64,000 nucleotides of DNA, from NCBI GenBank assembly GCA_049273695.1, contig JBASRE010000009.1, positions 1 to 64,000 of the forward strand. The letters run 5' to 3'. This DNA is from UBA11740 sp049273695 (GTDB lineage Bacteria > Acidobacteriota > Blastocatellia > Pyrinomonadales > Pyrinomonadaceae). Made by a program: the position numbers and the translations under genes. A model generated the notes under the pieces. It did not search any database. It worked only from the letters and a program-made list of their open reading frames with translations, and was not told the origin of the DNA. Every line of letters begins with the position of its first letter. Position 1 is the stretch's first letter. Below, piece by piece: positions 8,489 to 16,616 of the stretch.

Positions 8489-10582
8489 TTACTGGGGCGC
8501 GGTGGCTAACGCTTTAATCAACGATGTGAGCGCTTCGAGGTCTCTCAAATCCAACACCTCAACCGGCGAGTGACTGTAACGCCCCGGCCACGACAGGCCA
8601 ACGTAAGTCACGCCGTAACGCACGAAATCCGATCCGTCGGCGCCGCCATTTGTGGCTCCGACCTGCAATGGAATTCTTCTCAGCCGAGCGATTTTCATTA
8701 TTCGATCAAGCTCTGAGGGCGTCGCGACACTCGAACTATCGAGGCCGCGTATTACAGCGCCCTCCCCCAACGGAGCGTACGCAAAGCGCGTCGATTCCAG
8801 CGGTGAATCGGAAGAGACAAACGTGTCCACGCTGAAGACGCGTTTGAGCGTCGCGCCATAACGCTTCGCCATGGCGATCGCGCCCTCCAATCCGGTTTCT
8901 TCGCGAACAGACCAGGCGAAGATTACCCTGTGGTTGAGCGTAGCTGGATTGATTGCTTTCGCAGCCAAAACTAGCGCCGTCGAACCAGCTCGGTCATCCA
9001 AGGCCCGGGCCGTAAAGCGAGTACCAGCGAGACGCGTCGCGCTCTTGTAAGCCGTTACGGACAGCCCAACCTTCACCCCCAAACGCTTCAACTCGGCAGC
9101 GTCCTTCCCGAACCAGGCCGTGAGGTTCTCGGGTTGTTTTGCTGTAGCTGTGTCCCGCGGGACAAACACTCCTTTCAAAGTGCGGTGAGGGCCCTGCTCA
9201 CCGGTTGAGCGATCAAAGTGCAGCAACGCCGGCTGCCCTTCCCACAAGGATTGGTACAAGCCTCCGCGGTTACGTAGTGACACCGTGCCATCTTCCGCGA
9301 TGGCGGTAATCTCAAACCCTACTTCATCCAGGTGAGCGACAAACATGACCGCGTCTTTCTCCGGCCCGAATTCGACGATCAGGTTTCCTTCCGTATCGGT
9401 GACCGCCCGCTGTCGCGCCCACGGGGGCAACGCGGACATGATCGCCGTGCGAATCTCGCTCTCGTGGCCCGACACGCCAGGAACATCGGCAAAAGTCTTC
9501 AAGAGACTTGCGGTTCCCGTGTGAAGATCCGTCACCGGAATCGCGGGCGATTTCTCCGGCAACGAGATCCATTGCGATGTCGACCCGGGCCTGATGCCAG
9601 CGGCGCCTTCAATCTCGCGACGCGTCGCATCGGCATCAGCGATGTCCACGCTTTCTACCAGTGAGCCGGAATATTTGGTCCTGGGCCAAACGATCTGCAC
9701 GCTTTTAATGCCCGCGATGTCGGGTACATATGGCGGCTTATCGATTTGTCGTTTAAGAACTCCTGCCGCCTCGTTGCCGCCGACATCTGCATTTCGTTCG
9801 ACGACGGTAAGCTGATCAATCTTTCCCAGCTTCCTCAGCGCCGCTTCCAATCCATCATGGCCAAAACTACGCAAGGTCGATAAGAGGAAAATCGTTTCTC
9901 CCTGCGTGACCTCTCCGTTTGCGGCATGTGCCACGGCCGCGCAGCCGACGCGCAAAGCCGCCCCAGGTCCGGCGACGTAATCGCCGTAATTCCATGTCGG
10001 CATGTCCCGAACGAGGGGATCAAGCATTTGTATTCCCAATCGCCGCGCATCGGCTTTTGAGGACGCGCCTACATCCACCCAAAGATCATCAAGCGTAGCG
10101 ACCGGAGCATTAGCTGGGCGCCCTCGTTGCAAATGCGTGCTCCTGACGATCACGACACCGGGCACGGATCCGCCGCGGGTTAACACCTTGACGCGCTGGC
10201 CTTCATGAAACTGCGTCCACAAAGGATGAAGTCGCAGACTGCCTACTTCGCGGAGGCGGAGATAGCCGGTCTCTGTTATTTCAGTGACTGAGAAACCAGG
10301 GCGATCCAACGCGCAAGCTGTTACCCGGCGCGGACTGCCCGATCCTTTTCGCCTGATCAGATTTCCCGAAGCGTCTCGCTGCCAGCCGGGCATGGCCTTC
10401 AATAGAATGTCGGTAGCGAGATGTTCCCAACCCGGCGGAGCGTCCAGCGTGATCCAAGTGGTAAGCGCTTTTGTTTGACGGGCCGCGGTATTGGACTGGG
10501 CTGAAGTGGAAACCGCTAAACTTGAAAATATGAAAAGAAGAACGACTGGAAGGTGATTAGTAAACGGCGATGAAAGTTTCAT
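8489..10582 (-). CDS. Secreted M42-type aminopeptidase with a degenerate second M42 domain
   Basis: 697 residues from ATG 10582; a longer frame would overlap the upstream gene. Signal peptide: MKLSSPFTNHLPVVLLFIF... ending STSAQ. The C-terminal half (about 365-697) is a complete M42 peptidase: HLDEVGF, RALDDRAG, VREETGLEG, VDTF and YSHSP provide the expected H, D, E-E, D and H metal and catalytic residues. The N-terminal half (about 35-350) has the same fold order (DASGNLIRR, LDRPGFSV, WVDVGASSKADARRLGI) but the metal ligands are replaced: HLDEVGF is ALDRPGF, DDRAG is RVGCAA, and the EE pair is SF. It is therefore probably a scaffold or substrate-binding pseudo-domain. M42 enzymes cleave N-terminal residues from peptides with two metal ions. 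It follows the 136-residue membrane protein by 10 bases. Confidence 0.85.
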   Translation of the reverse strand: MKLSSPFTNHLPVVLLFIFSSLAVSTSAQSNTAARQTKALTTWITLDAPPGWEHLATDILLKAMPGWQRDASGNLIRRKGSGSPRRVTACALDRPGFSVTEITETGYLRLREVGSLRLHPLWTQFHEGQRVKVLTRGGSVPGVVIVRSTHLQRGRPANAPVATLDDLWVDVGASSKADARRLGIQMLDPLVRDMPTWNYGDYVAGPGAALRVGCAAVAHAANGEVTQGETIFLLSTLRSFGHDGLEAALRKLGKIDQLTVVERNADVGGNEAAGVLKRQIDKPPYVPDIAGIKSVQIVWPRTKYSGSLVESVDIADADATRREIEGAAGIRPGSTSQWISLPEKSPAIPVTDLHTGTASLLKTFADVPGVSGHESEIRTAIMSALPPWARQRAVTDTEGNLIVEFGPEKDAVMFVAHLDEVGFEITAIAEDGTVSLRNRGGLYQSLWEGQPALLHFDRSTGEQGPHRTLKGVFVPRDTATAKQPENLTAWFGKDAAELKRLGVKVGLSVTAYKSATRLAGTRFTARALDDRAGSTALVLAAKAINPATLNHRVIFAWSVREETGLEGAIAMAKRYGATLKRVFSVDTFVSSDSPLESTRFAYAPLGEGAVIRGLDSSSVATPSELDRIMKIARLRRIPLQVGATNGGADGSDFVRYGVTYVGLSWPGRYSHSPVEVLDLRDLEALTSLIKALATAPQ

Positions 10583-10592
10583 AGTCACTTTT

Positions 10593-11003
10593 CTAGTCTT
10601 GAGTCCGCTTCCCGCCCAACAAAAGGATCGCCGCGCCCATAGATCCACAGCCGAGTGAATCCGCAACGGTCCACCACCAGGGCATTCCGGTTGTGTAGTC
10701 AATCCAAAAGAAAATCGGACCGGCCAACAAATAGGCTACGCCGTTGAGAATCACGAGCGCGCGAAAGCGAACTACATCAGAAGCGATTACCCACAACGAC
10801 ACGCCGTGCATGCCGTAAGTGTAGGAAGCCTGACGGATCATGAAAATAAGCAATGGGCTGACGGCCATCTCGCCCATCCCCAACCAGGCGTGCGACGCCT
10901 CCATCCATGAGCGCGGCATTATGACGGCGAAGAAGGCGAGGATCTCAAACGTACCGGCGAGTCGTAAAAGCCAGGCTAATAGACTTCGCGAAATCATGGA
11001 CAT
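10593..11003 (-). CDS. Small four-span membrane protein
   Basis: 136 residues with four hydrophobic segments (LLRLAGTFEILAFFAVIMP; MAVSPLLIFMIRQASY; VILNGVAYLLAGPIFFWIDY; SMGAAILLLGG). No family is recognised with certainty; the layout is like DoxX/DUF4345-type small membrane proteins. ATG 10997 is an alternative start. It lies 10 bases upstream of the M42 peptidase on the same strand and is probably co-transcribed with it. A palindrome cluster starts just upstream at 11027. Confidence 0.6.
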   Translation of the reverse strand: MSMISRSLLAWLLRLAGTFEILAFFAVIMPRSWMEASHAWLGMGEMAVSPLLIFMIRQASYTYGMHGVSLWVIASDVVRFRALVILNGVAYLLAGPIFFWIDYTTGMPWWWTVADSLGCGSMGAAILLLGGKRTQD

Positions 11004-11026
11004 GAGATATTTGTTTTGCGAACCAG

Positions 11027-11234
11027 TCCCGTAGGGACGAGATGTTTATAGAACCGCGATGATGAAATGAAATCTCAGCTCCGTAGGAGCGAAATGCGAT
11101 CGGTTGATCTGGAATACATTTCGCTCCTACGGAGCTTATCTGCATTAGGTCTGAATTCTATAAACATCGCGCTCCTAACGGAGCTAACGATGGGCCGCGG
11201 CGCCAGAGCCATAAATCTCTCGCTCACGGAGCTT
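11027..11234. repeat. Cluster of nested palindromes, AAATGTTTATAG family
   Basis: There are three related units. The outer pair is GTAGGGACGAGATGTTTATAG (from 11031) against CTATAAACATCGCGCTCC (from about 11158). The inner pair is AGCTCCGTAGGAGCGAAATG (from 11078) against its complement near 11117-11136. A third, single arm (CTCTCGCTCACGGAGC) ends at 11233, abutting the stop codon of the next gene. This is the largest copy of the family in the window and fills the whole gap between two minus-strand genes. Confidence 0.75.
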
Positions 11235-12602
11235 TTACGAGCCCAAGGCGCCACGCCACTTCTCAGGATGAGCTGCGGCCTCGCTGTCTTCGAAATAACG
11301 ATATTGCGCCGAGAGCGTTTCTTCCGGATCGGTCTTGACGGGCGCGCCGTCCAGCTGCTCGTACAGCGGCGGAGGAATCTCAGCAAACTCGGACATCGGG
11401 CCATAGACCTCATCAACCCCATCCTTGAAAACATCGCCGATTAAAAGGTTGATAATGCTCACCCGGTGTTCAGGGTATTTCCGCAGGAACTGGGCGAAGC
11501 TGAAACCCTCGTTGTAGAACGCGTAAACCAGCTTGCGCATCGATTCGATGCCTCGATCCAGCTTTGACTGAAACTGTCCCAGACGTTCGGCTGAGAAGTC
11601 ATCGTGACGGAATGCGTCATGAATCGCGTCGGCGGCCAGCTCGGCCATCTTAAGCGCCAGCAGAACGCCGGAAGAATAGATGGGATCGAGAAACCCGTAC
11701 GCGTCGCCGATAATGATGAATCCATCGCCCGCGTTCTTTTTCGAGCGATATGAGTAATCAAGGATTGAATAAATTTTATCGACGCGCTCTCCCTGGGCCA
11801 CGCGCCGGCGGCAGCTTTCGGTCTTCTGAACTTCCTCTTCAAAAATCTTCGCCAGGTCCTGACCGCGCCCCTTCAGCAAATATTCAGCGTTGGCGACGAT
11901 GCCGACGCTGGTAATGTCGTCTTCGAGCGGAATGTACCAGAACCAGCCTTCGCTTCCTTTCGGAGTGCGCAAGACGAGCGTGGCGCCGCCGTTAAGGTCC
12001 TTTTCCCGATGGGCGCCTTTGTAGTAGGAGTAAAGGACGGCCTTCTTGAGCTTCGGATCGCGCACGCGCCAACGAAATTTGTTCGACAGCATCGCGCTCT
12101 GGCCGGTCGCATCGACTATGACTTTGGCGAAGAACCTGTGGCGCAGCCCGTCAGCCATTTCCACTTCAACGCCGGTGGCCTTGTCGAGCTCAAAGAGCAC
12201 CTGTTTGACGGCGACTCCTTGATGAACGTCCGCGCCCTGCTCAGCCGCGTGTTCGATCAGCATCTTGTCAAAGACTGCGCGCGTGACTTGCCAGGTGACC
12301 GCGCTCTCATTGTGCACGGCTTCGAAGAAATAAAAGGGATGTGATTCTCTCCCGGCCTGGTTGGCAAACTGCACACTGTATTTTTGCGTGAACGCACTCG
12401 ACTTAAGCTTTTCCAAAAAGCCCATGCGCTGAAAGGTCCAGTAGGTGTCAGTCATCAAAGACTCGCCGATGTGATGACGGGGAAACTTTTCCTTTTCAAA
12501 GAGCACCACCTTGCAGCCTTCCCGCGCAAGAATGCTGGCCACCGTGCTACCGGCGGGACCGCCGCCGATTACAATGACGTCATAGTTATGATTAGCTGTC
12601 AT
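11235..12602 (-). CDS. FAD-dependent halogenase-like oxidoreductase
   Basis: 455 residues. The N-terminal Rossmann motif VIVIGGGPAGSTVAS (about 9-23) and FEKEKFPRHHIGES bind FAD. The flavin-dependent-halogenase signature WxWxIP is present as WFWYIPL (about 215). A second flavin motif, GDAYGFLDPIYSSG, lies at about 295. A lysine in FTQKYSVQF (about 74) lies where the catalytic lysine of tryptophan halogenases (NASYKVAVRF-type) sits. Known relatives use FADH2, O2 and halide to halogenate aromatic substrates; other members of the superfamily are simple hydroxylases or reductases, so halogenation is a hypothesis. No flavin reductase is adjacent. Six bases separate it from the radical SAM gene, which is upstream in the same transcript. 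Confidence 0.8.
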   Translation of the reverse strand: MTANHNYDVIVIGGGPAGSTVASILAREGCKVVLFEKEKFPRHHIGESLMTDTYWTFQRMGFLEKLKSSAFTQKYSVQFANQAGRESHPFYFFEAVHNESAVTWQVTRAVFDKMLIEHAAEQGADVHQGVAVKQVLFELDKATGVEVEMADGLRHRFFAKVIVDATGQSAMLSNKFRWRVRDPKLKKAVLYSYYKGAHREKDLNGGATLVLRTPKGSEGWFWYIPLEDDITSVGIVANAEYLLKGRGQDLAKIFEEEVQKTESCRRRVAQGERVDKIYSILDYSYRSKKNAGDGFIIIGDAYGFLDPIYSSGVLLALKMAELAADAIHDAFRHDDFSAERLGQFQSKLDRGIESMRKLVYAFYNEGFSFAQFLRKYPEHRVSIINLLIGDVFKDGVDEVYGPMSEFAEIPPPLYEQLDGAPVKTDPEETLSAQYRYFEDSEAAAHPEKWRGALGS

Positions 12603-12608
12603 CTGGTT

Positions 12609-13922
12609 CTAAGCGTATCGAACAGTCTTTAATTCAGGTTCAAAAAACTCCCAAAGAATTTCATCCACTTCCAGCAATCCGCGGCGCGTCAGTTTGATCG
12701 TTCCGTTCTGTCGATCGAGCAACTCGGCGATATTTAGCCGCTCATAAACACGCTGAAATTCGCGCCACACGTCCACCCCGAACTTATTCAGAAAATATCC
12801 GGTGTCCAACGACCCGGTTTTCAGTTGCAGGATCATTTCGCGAATCAAACGCTGTTTCGCTGTCAGAGCCACCGCCCGCAACAGCGGCAAATTATCAGTC
12901 TTGAGGATGCGAACATATTCCTCGAAGTTGTGCACGTTCTGAAAATTCACCCCGCCGAAATGCGAGAACGAGGCGACGCCGAGTCCGATCATGTCACCGC
13001 CGTGCCACAGCGCGTCGGTGTAGATGAAGCGGCAAGGCTTATCGGTTTTAGTTAATACGGTGGCGCTGGCGATCTCGTAACCGTTCTCCTGAAACTGCTC
13101 GAACGCGTAGTTCAACCAGCGGCGTTTCGTCTCCCAGCCGGCTATTGGCGACTCGATTCCCTGTTTGAGCATCTCCTGCGAAATGACAGTGTTGTAAGGC
13201 AGCTCCATCTGGTAAATCGTCACTGAGTCGGCCTCGAGTTCTATTGCTCGCCGGACTGTATCGCGCCATTTCTCTTCCGTCTCGCCCATCATCCCCGCGA
13301 TCAGATCGATGTTGATTTGCGGAAAACCAACTTCGCGCGCCCAACCGTAAGCACGATAAATCTCAGGCGAGAGATGCGCGCGGCCGTTCGCTTCCAGAAT
13401 TTCGTCGTCGAAATGTTCGATCCCGAGACTGAGTCGCGTGACGCCAATGTCTTTCAGCGTCTGAAGCTTCGACTTCTGCAACGTGCCGGGTTCGCATTCG
13501 AAAGTAACTTCTTCGGCATTTTCCCAACTGACGTGGCGATTGAGTCCGTCGACCAGGTAGTGAAGTTGCTTTTCGCTGACGTAAGAGGGCGTGCCGCCGC
13601 CGAAGTAAGCAAATCTCAGTTGCCGCCCCTGGAACGCGCGCGTCCGGCTATACAGTTCGTTTTCCTTTATCAGCGCATCCAGGTAGATCTCGATATCGGA
13701 TGCGTTCTTGTCCGTGTAGACTTTGAAATAGCAAAACTTGCAGCGCTTGCGACAGAAAGGAATGTGGATGTAGAGGCCGAGCGGATCATCCACCCGCGGA
13801 GGCTGGTCCAGTGCCGTCAGCGCCTCGCCGACAAGTTCAGGTTTCCACTGCGAGAACGGCGGATAATTCGAAACGAAGTAGTTTCCGACTTCCGTTCCCG
13901 TTTGTGGGTTATCTGTCGCCAT
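12609..13922 (-). CDS. HemW/HemN-like radical SAM protein
   Basis: About 437 residues from ATG 13922 (AAGAAAGAG just upstream; ATG 13970 would add 16 residues). The radical SAM cluster motif is IHIPFCRKRCKFCYF (CxxxCxxC, about 53-63). FGGGTPS and TFECEPGTL are hallmarks of the coproporphyrinogen-oxidase-like branch, and a HemN_C-type C-terminal domain is present (about 360-430). Family members are anaerobic coproporphyrinogen III oxidases, heme chaperones (HemW) or class C methyltransferases/cyclopropanases in natural-product pathways. No other heme gene lies nearby, and tight pairing with a halogenase-like enzyme argues against a simple heme role; this is inference. Confidence 0.8.
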   Translation of the reverse strand: MATDNPQTGTEVGNYFVSNYPPFSQWKPELVGEALTALDQPPRVDDPLGLYIHIPFCRKRCKFCYFKVYTDKNASDIEIYLDALIKENELYSRTRAFQGRQLRFAYFGGGTPSYVSEKQLHYLVDGLNRHVSWENAEEVTFECEPGTLQKSKLQTLKDIGVTRLSLGIEHFDDEILEANGRAHLSPEIYRAYGWAREVGFPQINIDLIAGMMGETEEKWRDTVRRAIELEADSVTIYQMELPYNTVISQEMLKQGIESPIAGWETKRRWLNYAFEQFQENGYEIASATVLTKTDKPCRFIYTDALWHGGDMIGLGVASFSHFGGVNFQNVHNFEEYVRILKTDNLPLLRAVALTAKQRLIREMILQLKTGSLDTGYFLNKFGVDVWREFQRVYERLNIAELLDRQNGTIKLTRRGLLEVDEILWEFFEPELKTVRYA

Positions 13923-14180
13923 TAGCTCTTTCTTGCGTCCGCGCTCTTTTTCCCCGTACTTATCACCCATTACCTATCATTCATCACTGGTTTGGGGATT
14001 TTCTCCGAGGGGTTGATCAATAGATAAGACGGCGCGGAGGACTCTTGAGTTTCACCAACAAATCAACATTTGACAAAAATTAACATTTGCATTGGTGGTA
14101 AGCAATTGAGCGCCATAGAATTGCTCCCTTGAGGAGGTGGTTCCTTGGGGGCGGATGTTGTCGGATTTCGGTATCATATC

Positions 14181-14460
14181 CAACCGCGGAGCGGTAACAG
14201 AAGGTAGCCAGGGGTAAGCGACCGCAGCGCGGGGTCCCCAGCGGAGCATCTCCGCTGGGTGCTAGTAGCGCTACCTCTGGCTCAAGGTGAAGAGATTTCC
14301 GCGCCCTGTGGGGGCGCAATGAATGTTCGCAACACGCGACTCTGTTCGCCGGCTAAAGCCGGTGCCGAATTCAGAGGGGTCGTGATCCCAGGGTTACGCT
14401 CGCTTCGCTCGCTCACCCTGGGCTAACATCTGTCGCCGGCTACGCCGGCTCTTTGACGCA
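14181..14460. repeat. Composite dispersed repeat, copy A (about 280 bp)
   Basis: This copy aligns along its length with 62903-63189. Shared blocks are CCGCGGAGCGGT, GGTAGCCAGGGGTAAGCGAC, CCCCAGCGGAGCATCTCCGC, GCGCCCTGTGGGGGCGCAAT, GGTTACGCTCGCTTCGCTCG and the terminal TTGACGCA. Each block is itself a small inverted repeat, so the unit is a chain of hairpins. Short frames across it are not conserved between copies, so I do not call a gene here. Spacers differ more than stems between the copies. Confidence 0.8.
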
Positions 14461-14571
14461 GACATCTTTGCTGACGCAATGCTGACTTTCTGCTATTAAC
14501 ACGGCGTCGCCTTTAACTCATCGGGTCTGGAAGATATTGACCGCCGCTGCCAATAGAATTATCGTGGCTCG

Positions 14572-14760
14572 CTGAAGGTTCGCGACCTTGTAAGACTACT
14601 CGAACGGGATGGTTGGTATTGGGTGCGAACCAAGGGTAGCCATCACCAATACAAACATTCAACGAAGCCTGGAATCATCACGGTTCCCGGCAATCCAGGC
14701 AAGGACATGGCCGTCGGAACGTTGAACAATATTCTGAAGCAAGCGGGTCTAAAAGCATGA
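14572..14760 (+). CDS. hicA: HicA-type mRNA interferase toxin lacking an ATG start
   Basis: 62 codons reading LKVRDLVRLLERDGWYWVRT then KGSHHQYKHSTKPG and ending ILKQAGLKA, a full-length HicA (double-stranded-RNA-binding-like fold) with the conserved GSHHQYKH histidine. The codon where the family has ATG is CTG here. The frame closes at a TAG at 14554 with no ATG, GTG or TTG in between, and I see no clear ribosome site. Either CTG is used at low efficiency or the toxin has lost its start by an A-to-C change. It overlaps hicB by four bases (ATGA). HicA cleaves mRNA when released from HicB. Confidence 0.75.
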   Translation: MKVRDLVRLLERDGWYWVRTKGSHHQYKHSTKPGIITVPGNPGKDMAVGTLNNILKQAGLKA

Positions 14761-14948
14761 AGAAGTATCTAATCATCGTCGAAAAAACGGACACAGGTTA
14801 CTCGGCCTTTTCGCCTGACATTCCTGGGTGCGGTTCGGTTGGCGACACCAAAGAAGAAGTCGAACGCAATATTCAGGAAGCCCTCGAGTTCCATCTTGAA
14901 GGCTTGCGCGAGGAAGGCTACGCAATCCCAGAACCCTCCTCATATTAG
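14757..14948 (+). CDS. hicB: HicB-type antitoxin (short form)
   Basis: 63 residues: MKKYLIIVEKTDTGYSAFSP, then DIPGCGSVGDTKEEVERNI and a C-terminal helix (EALEFHLEGLREEG). This is the partial RNase-H-like HicB fold that caps HicA. It has no C-terminal helix-turn-helix or ribbon-helix-helix domain, so it may not bind DNA alone. Its start overlaps the hicA stop. The gene appears intact while its toxin partner lacks a standard start codon. Confidence 0.85.
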   Translation: MKKYLIIVEKTDTGYSAFSPDIPGCGSVGDTKEEVERNIQEALEFHLEGLREEGYAIPEPSSY

Positions 14949-14980
14949 TGTTACGTTGATATCGCTGCCTAGGCCCCGAC

Positions 14981-16468
14981 TTGTCAGAACCAACTTCAGT
15001 CAACACGCGCGATTATCTCACTTATCTGGCGATGCTTTTGGTCTTTGGCGCCGGAATATGGCTGATCCTGAGTTTCGGTTCGCGTCAACACCCGCGGCCT
15101 GCGGTGTCTCCTTCATCAATCGAACACGTTTCGACTACTGGCTCACCAACTCCAGCGTCGACGCCAGACTCGTCAGCGCAAACCGAATCGTCAACTCCAG
15201 CGGGCGTCGTCCGCAGCTACGTCGAAAGAGTTTTTCGGCAGAACCTCCGCAGCTCTCTGAGCGTCCTGCTGTTGCAACTGGTGGTCATCATCGTCTGCGC
15301 GCGATTTTTTGGTTCACTGTTTCCACGCGTCGGTCAGCCGCGGGTGATGGGCGAAATTATCGCCGGTATCGTCCTCGGGCCTTCCCTTCTCGGGCTCATC
15401 TCGCCGCGAGCGATGAATTTTCTTTTTCCCACAAACTCATTGGAGCCGCTGAGGCTGCTGAGCCAAATCGGTGTCGCGCTTTTCATGTTCGTGGTTGGCA
15501 TGGAGTTGGACGTCGCGCACCTGCGCAAGAAAGCGCACACCGCGATCATGGTCAGTCACGCGAGCATCATCGTTCCCTTCCTCCTGGGGACAGCGCTTTC
15601 GCTGCTGGTCTATGGGTCGCTGGCGCCGAGTCAGATTTCCTTCACCGCGTTCTCGTTGTTCCTGGGCATCGCGATGAGCATCACCGCGTTCCCCGTGTTG
15701 GCGCGCATTCTTGAAGACCGAAAGCTTTCGCAAACGCCACTGGGCGCGATTGCGCTCACGTGCGCGGCGGTTGATGACGTCAGTGCCTGGTGTGCGCTGG
15801 CTTTGGTGATCGCGATTGCCCAGTCAACCGGCGTGGCCGCATCGTTACTGACAGTCGCGCTAACCGCTGTGTTTGTCTGCGTGATGGTGCTGGTAATCAA
15901 GCCGATACTTGCACGGCTCTTGTCAGCAAGAGCAAATACGGCGCAACAACATTCCGCCCTCGTCGCCGGCGTTCTCGCCTTTGTACTTGTCTGCGCGCTG
16001 GTGACTGAAGCGATCGGTATTCATGCTCTGTTTGGAGCATTCCTGGCGGGCGTCATAATGCCTTCGACGACCGGAATCCGCGAGTTGCTCCAGACAAAAC
16101 TCGGGAGCTTTAGCACCGCGGCGCTCTTGCCGTTGTTCTTTGCCTTCACGGGTCTGCGACTACAAATCGGCCTGATGAATGATTGGCAGAGCTGGGCGAT
16201 GTGCGGGTTGATAATCGTCGTTGCCATCACGGGAAAGCTCGGCGCGAGCATGTTGATGGCGCGATGGACGGGATTGAGCTGGCGTGACGCGTTTGCGTTG
16301 GGCGCGTTAATGAACACGCGCGGTTTGGTGGAGCTGGTCGTCTTGAATATAGGTTATGACCTGGGAATCCTGTCGGCGCGCGCCTTCGCCATGCTGGTGC
16401 TGATGGCGCTGGTTACCACGTTTATGACCGGGCCGTTGTTGTCGCTGGCGAGGGCAAAGGCAGATTGA
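14981..16468 (+). CDS. CPA2-type cation/proton antiporter
   Basis: 495 residues from a TTG start; ATG 15032 is an alternative but would fall inside the first membrane span. One N-terminal span (YLAMLLVFGAGIWLILSF) is followed by a Ser/Thr/Pro-rich linker (about 35-75). Then come about twelve spans of a Na_H_Exchanger domain with VMGEIIAGIVLGPSLLG, the AVDDVSAW motif carrying the paired ion-binding aspartates, and HALFGAFLAGVIMP. There is no C-terminal TrkA/RCK domain, so it is not a full KefB/KefC. It exchanges Na+ or K+ for protons across the inner membrane. It starts 32 bases after hicB but is probably unrelated in function. Confidence 0.85.
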   Translation: MSEPTSVNTRDYLTYLAMLLVFGAGIWLILSFGSRQHPRPAVSPSSIEHVSTTGSPTPASTPDSSAQTESSTPAGVVRSYVERVFRQNLRSSLSVLLLQLVVIIVCARFFGSLFPRVGQPRVMGEIIAGIVLGPSLLGLISPRAMNFLFPTNSLEPLRLLSQIGVALFMFVVGMELDVAHLRKKAHTAIMVSHASIIVPFLLGTALSLLVYGSLAPSQISFTAFSLFLGIAMSITAFPVLARILEDRKLSQTPLGAIALTCAAVDDVSAWCALALVIAIAQSTGVAASLLTVALTAVFVCVMVLVIKPILARLLSARANTAQQHSALVAGVLAFVLVCALVTEAIGIHALFGAFLAGVIMPSTTGIRELLQTKLGSFSTAALLPLFFAFTGLRLQIGLMNDWQSWAMCGLIIVVAITGKLGASMLMARWTGLSWRDAFALGALMNTRGLVELVVLNIGYDLGILSARAFAMLVLMALVTTFMTGPLLSLARAKAD

Positions 16469-16470
16469 TG

Positions 16471-16616
16471 CATCGATTCATTGGTTCATTGAATCATTGA
16501 ATCATTGGATCATTGAATCATTGGATGAAACATTCCTATGATCGACCCGTTGAATTGCTCATCAATTCACTCGATGAAAATGAGTCAATGAGTCAATGAA
16601 TCAATGCGTCAATTCT
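16471..16616. repeat. ATTGAATC tandem/inverted repeat
   Basis: About seven loosely repeated ATTGAATC/ATTGGATC units at 16471-16527 are answered by inverted GAGTCAATG/GAATCAATG units at 16576-16616. The right side overlaps the end of the next minus-strand gene, whose TGA stop (16609-16611) is inside the repeat. It would form a long imperfect hairpin between two convergent genes and could act as a two-way transcription barrier. Confidence 0.7.

Noticed and set aside
12609..13922. Assignment of the radical SAM gene as hemW or hemN
   Set aside because: Core motifs are shared by several functions and the neighbour is a halogenase-like gene, so no gene symbol is given.
14052..14319. Two short minus-strand frames of 65 and 79 codons
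   Set aside because: They cover the composite repeat and are not conserved in the second copy at 62903-63189.
14100..14470. CRISPR array
   Set aside because: The repeated blocks here are different hairpins and not one repeat with regular spacers, and no cas gene is present in the window.
14839..15714. 291-codon open frame on the plus strand
   Set aside because: It overlaps hicB and the antiporter in another frame; composition is Arg/Ser-rich without any domain.
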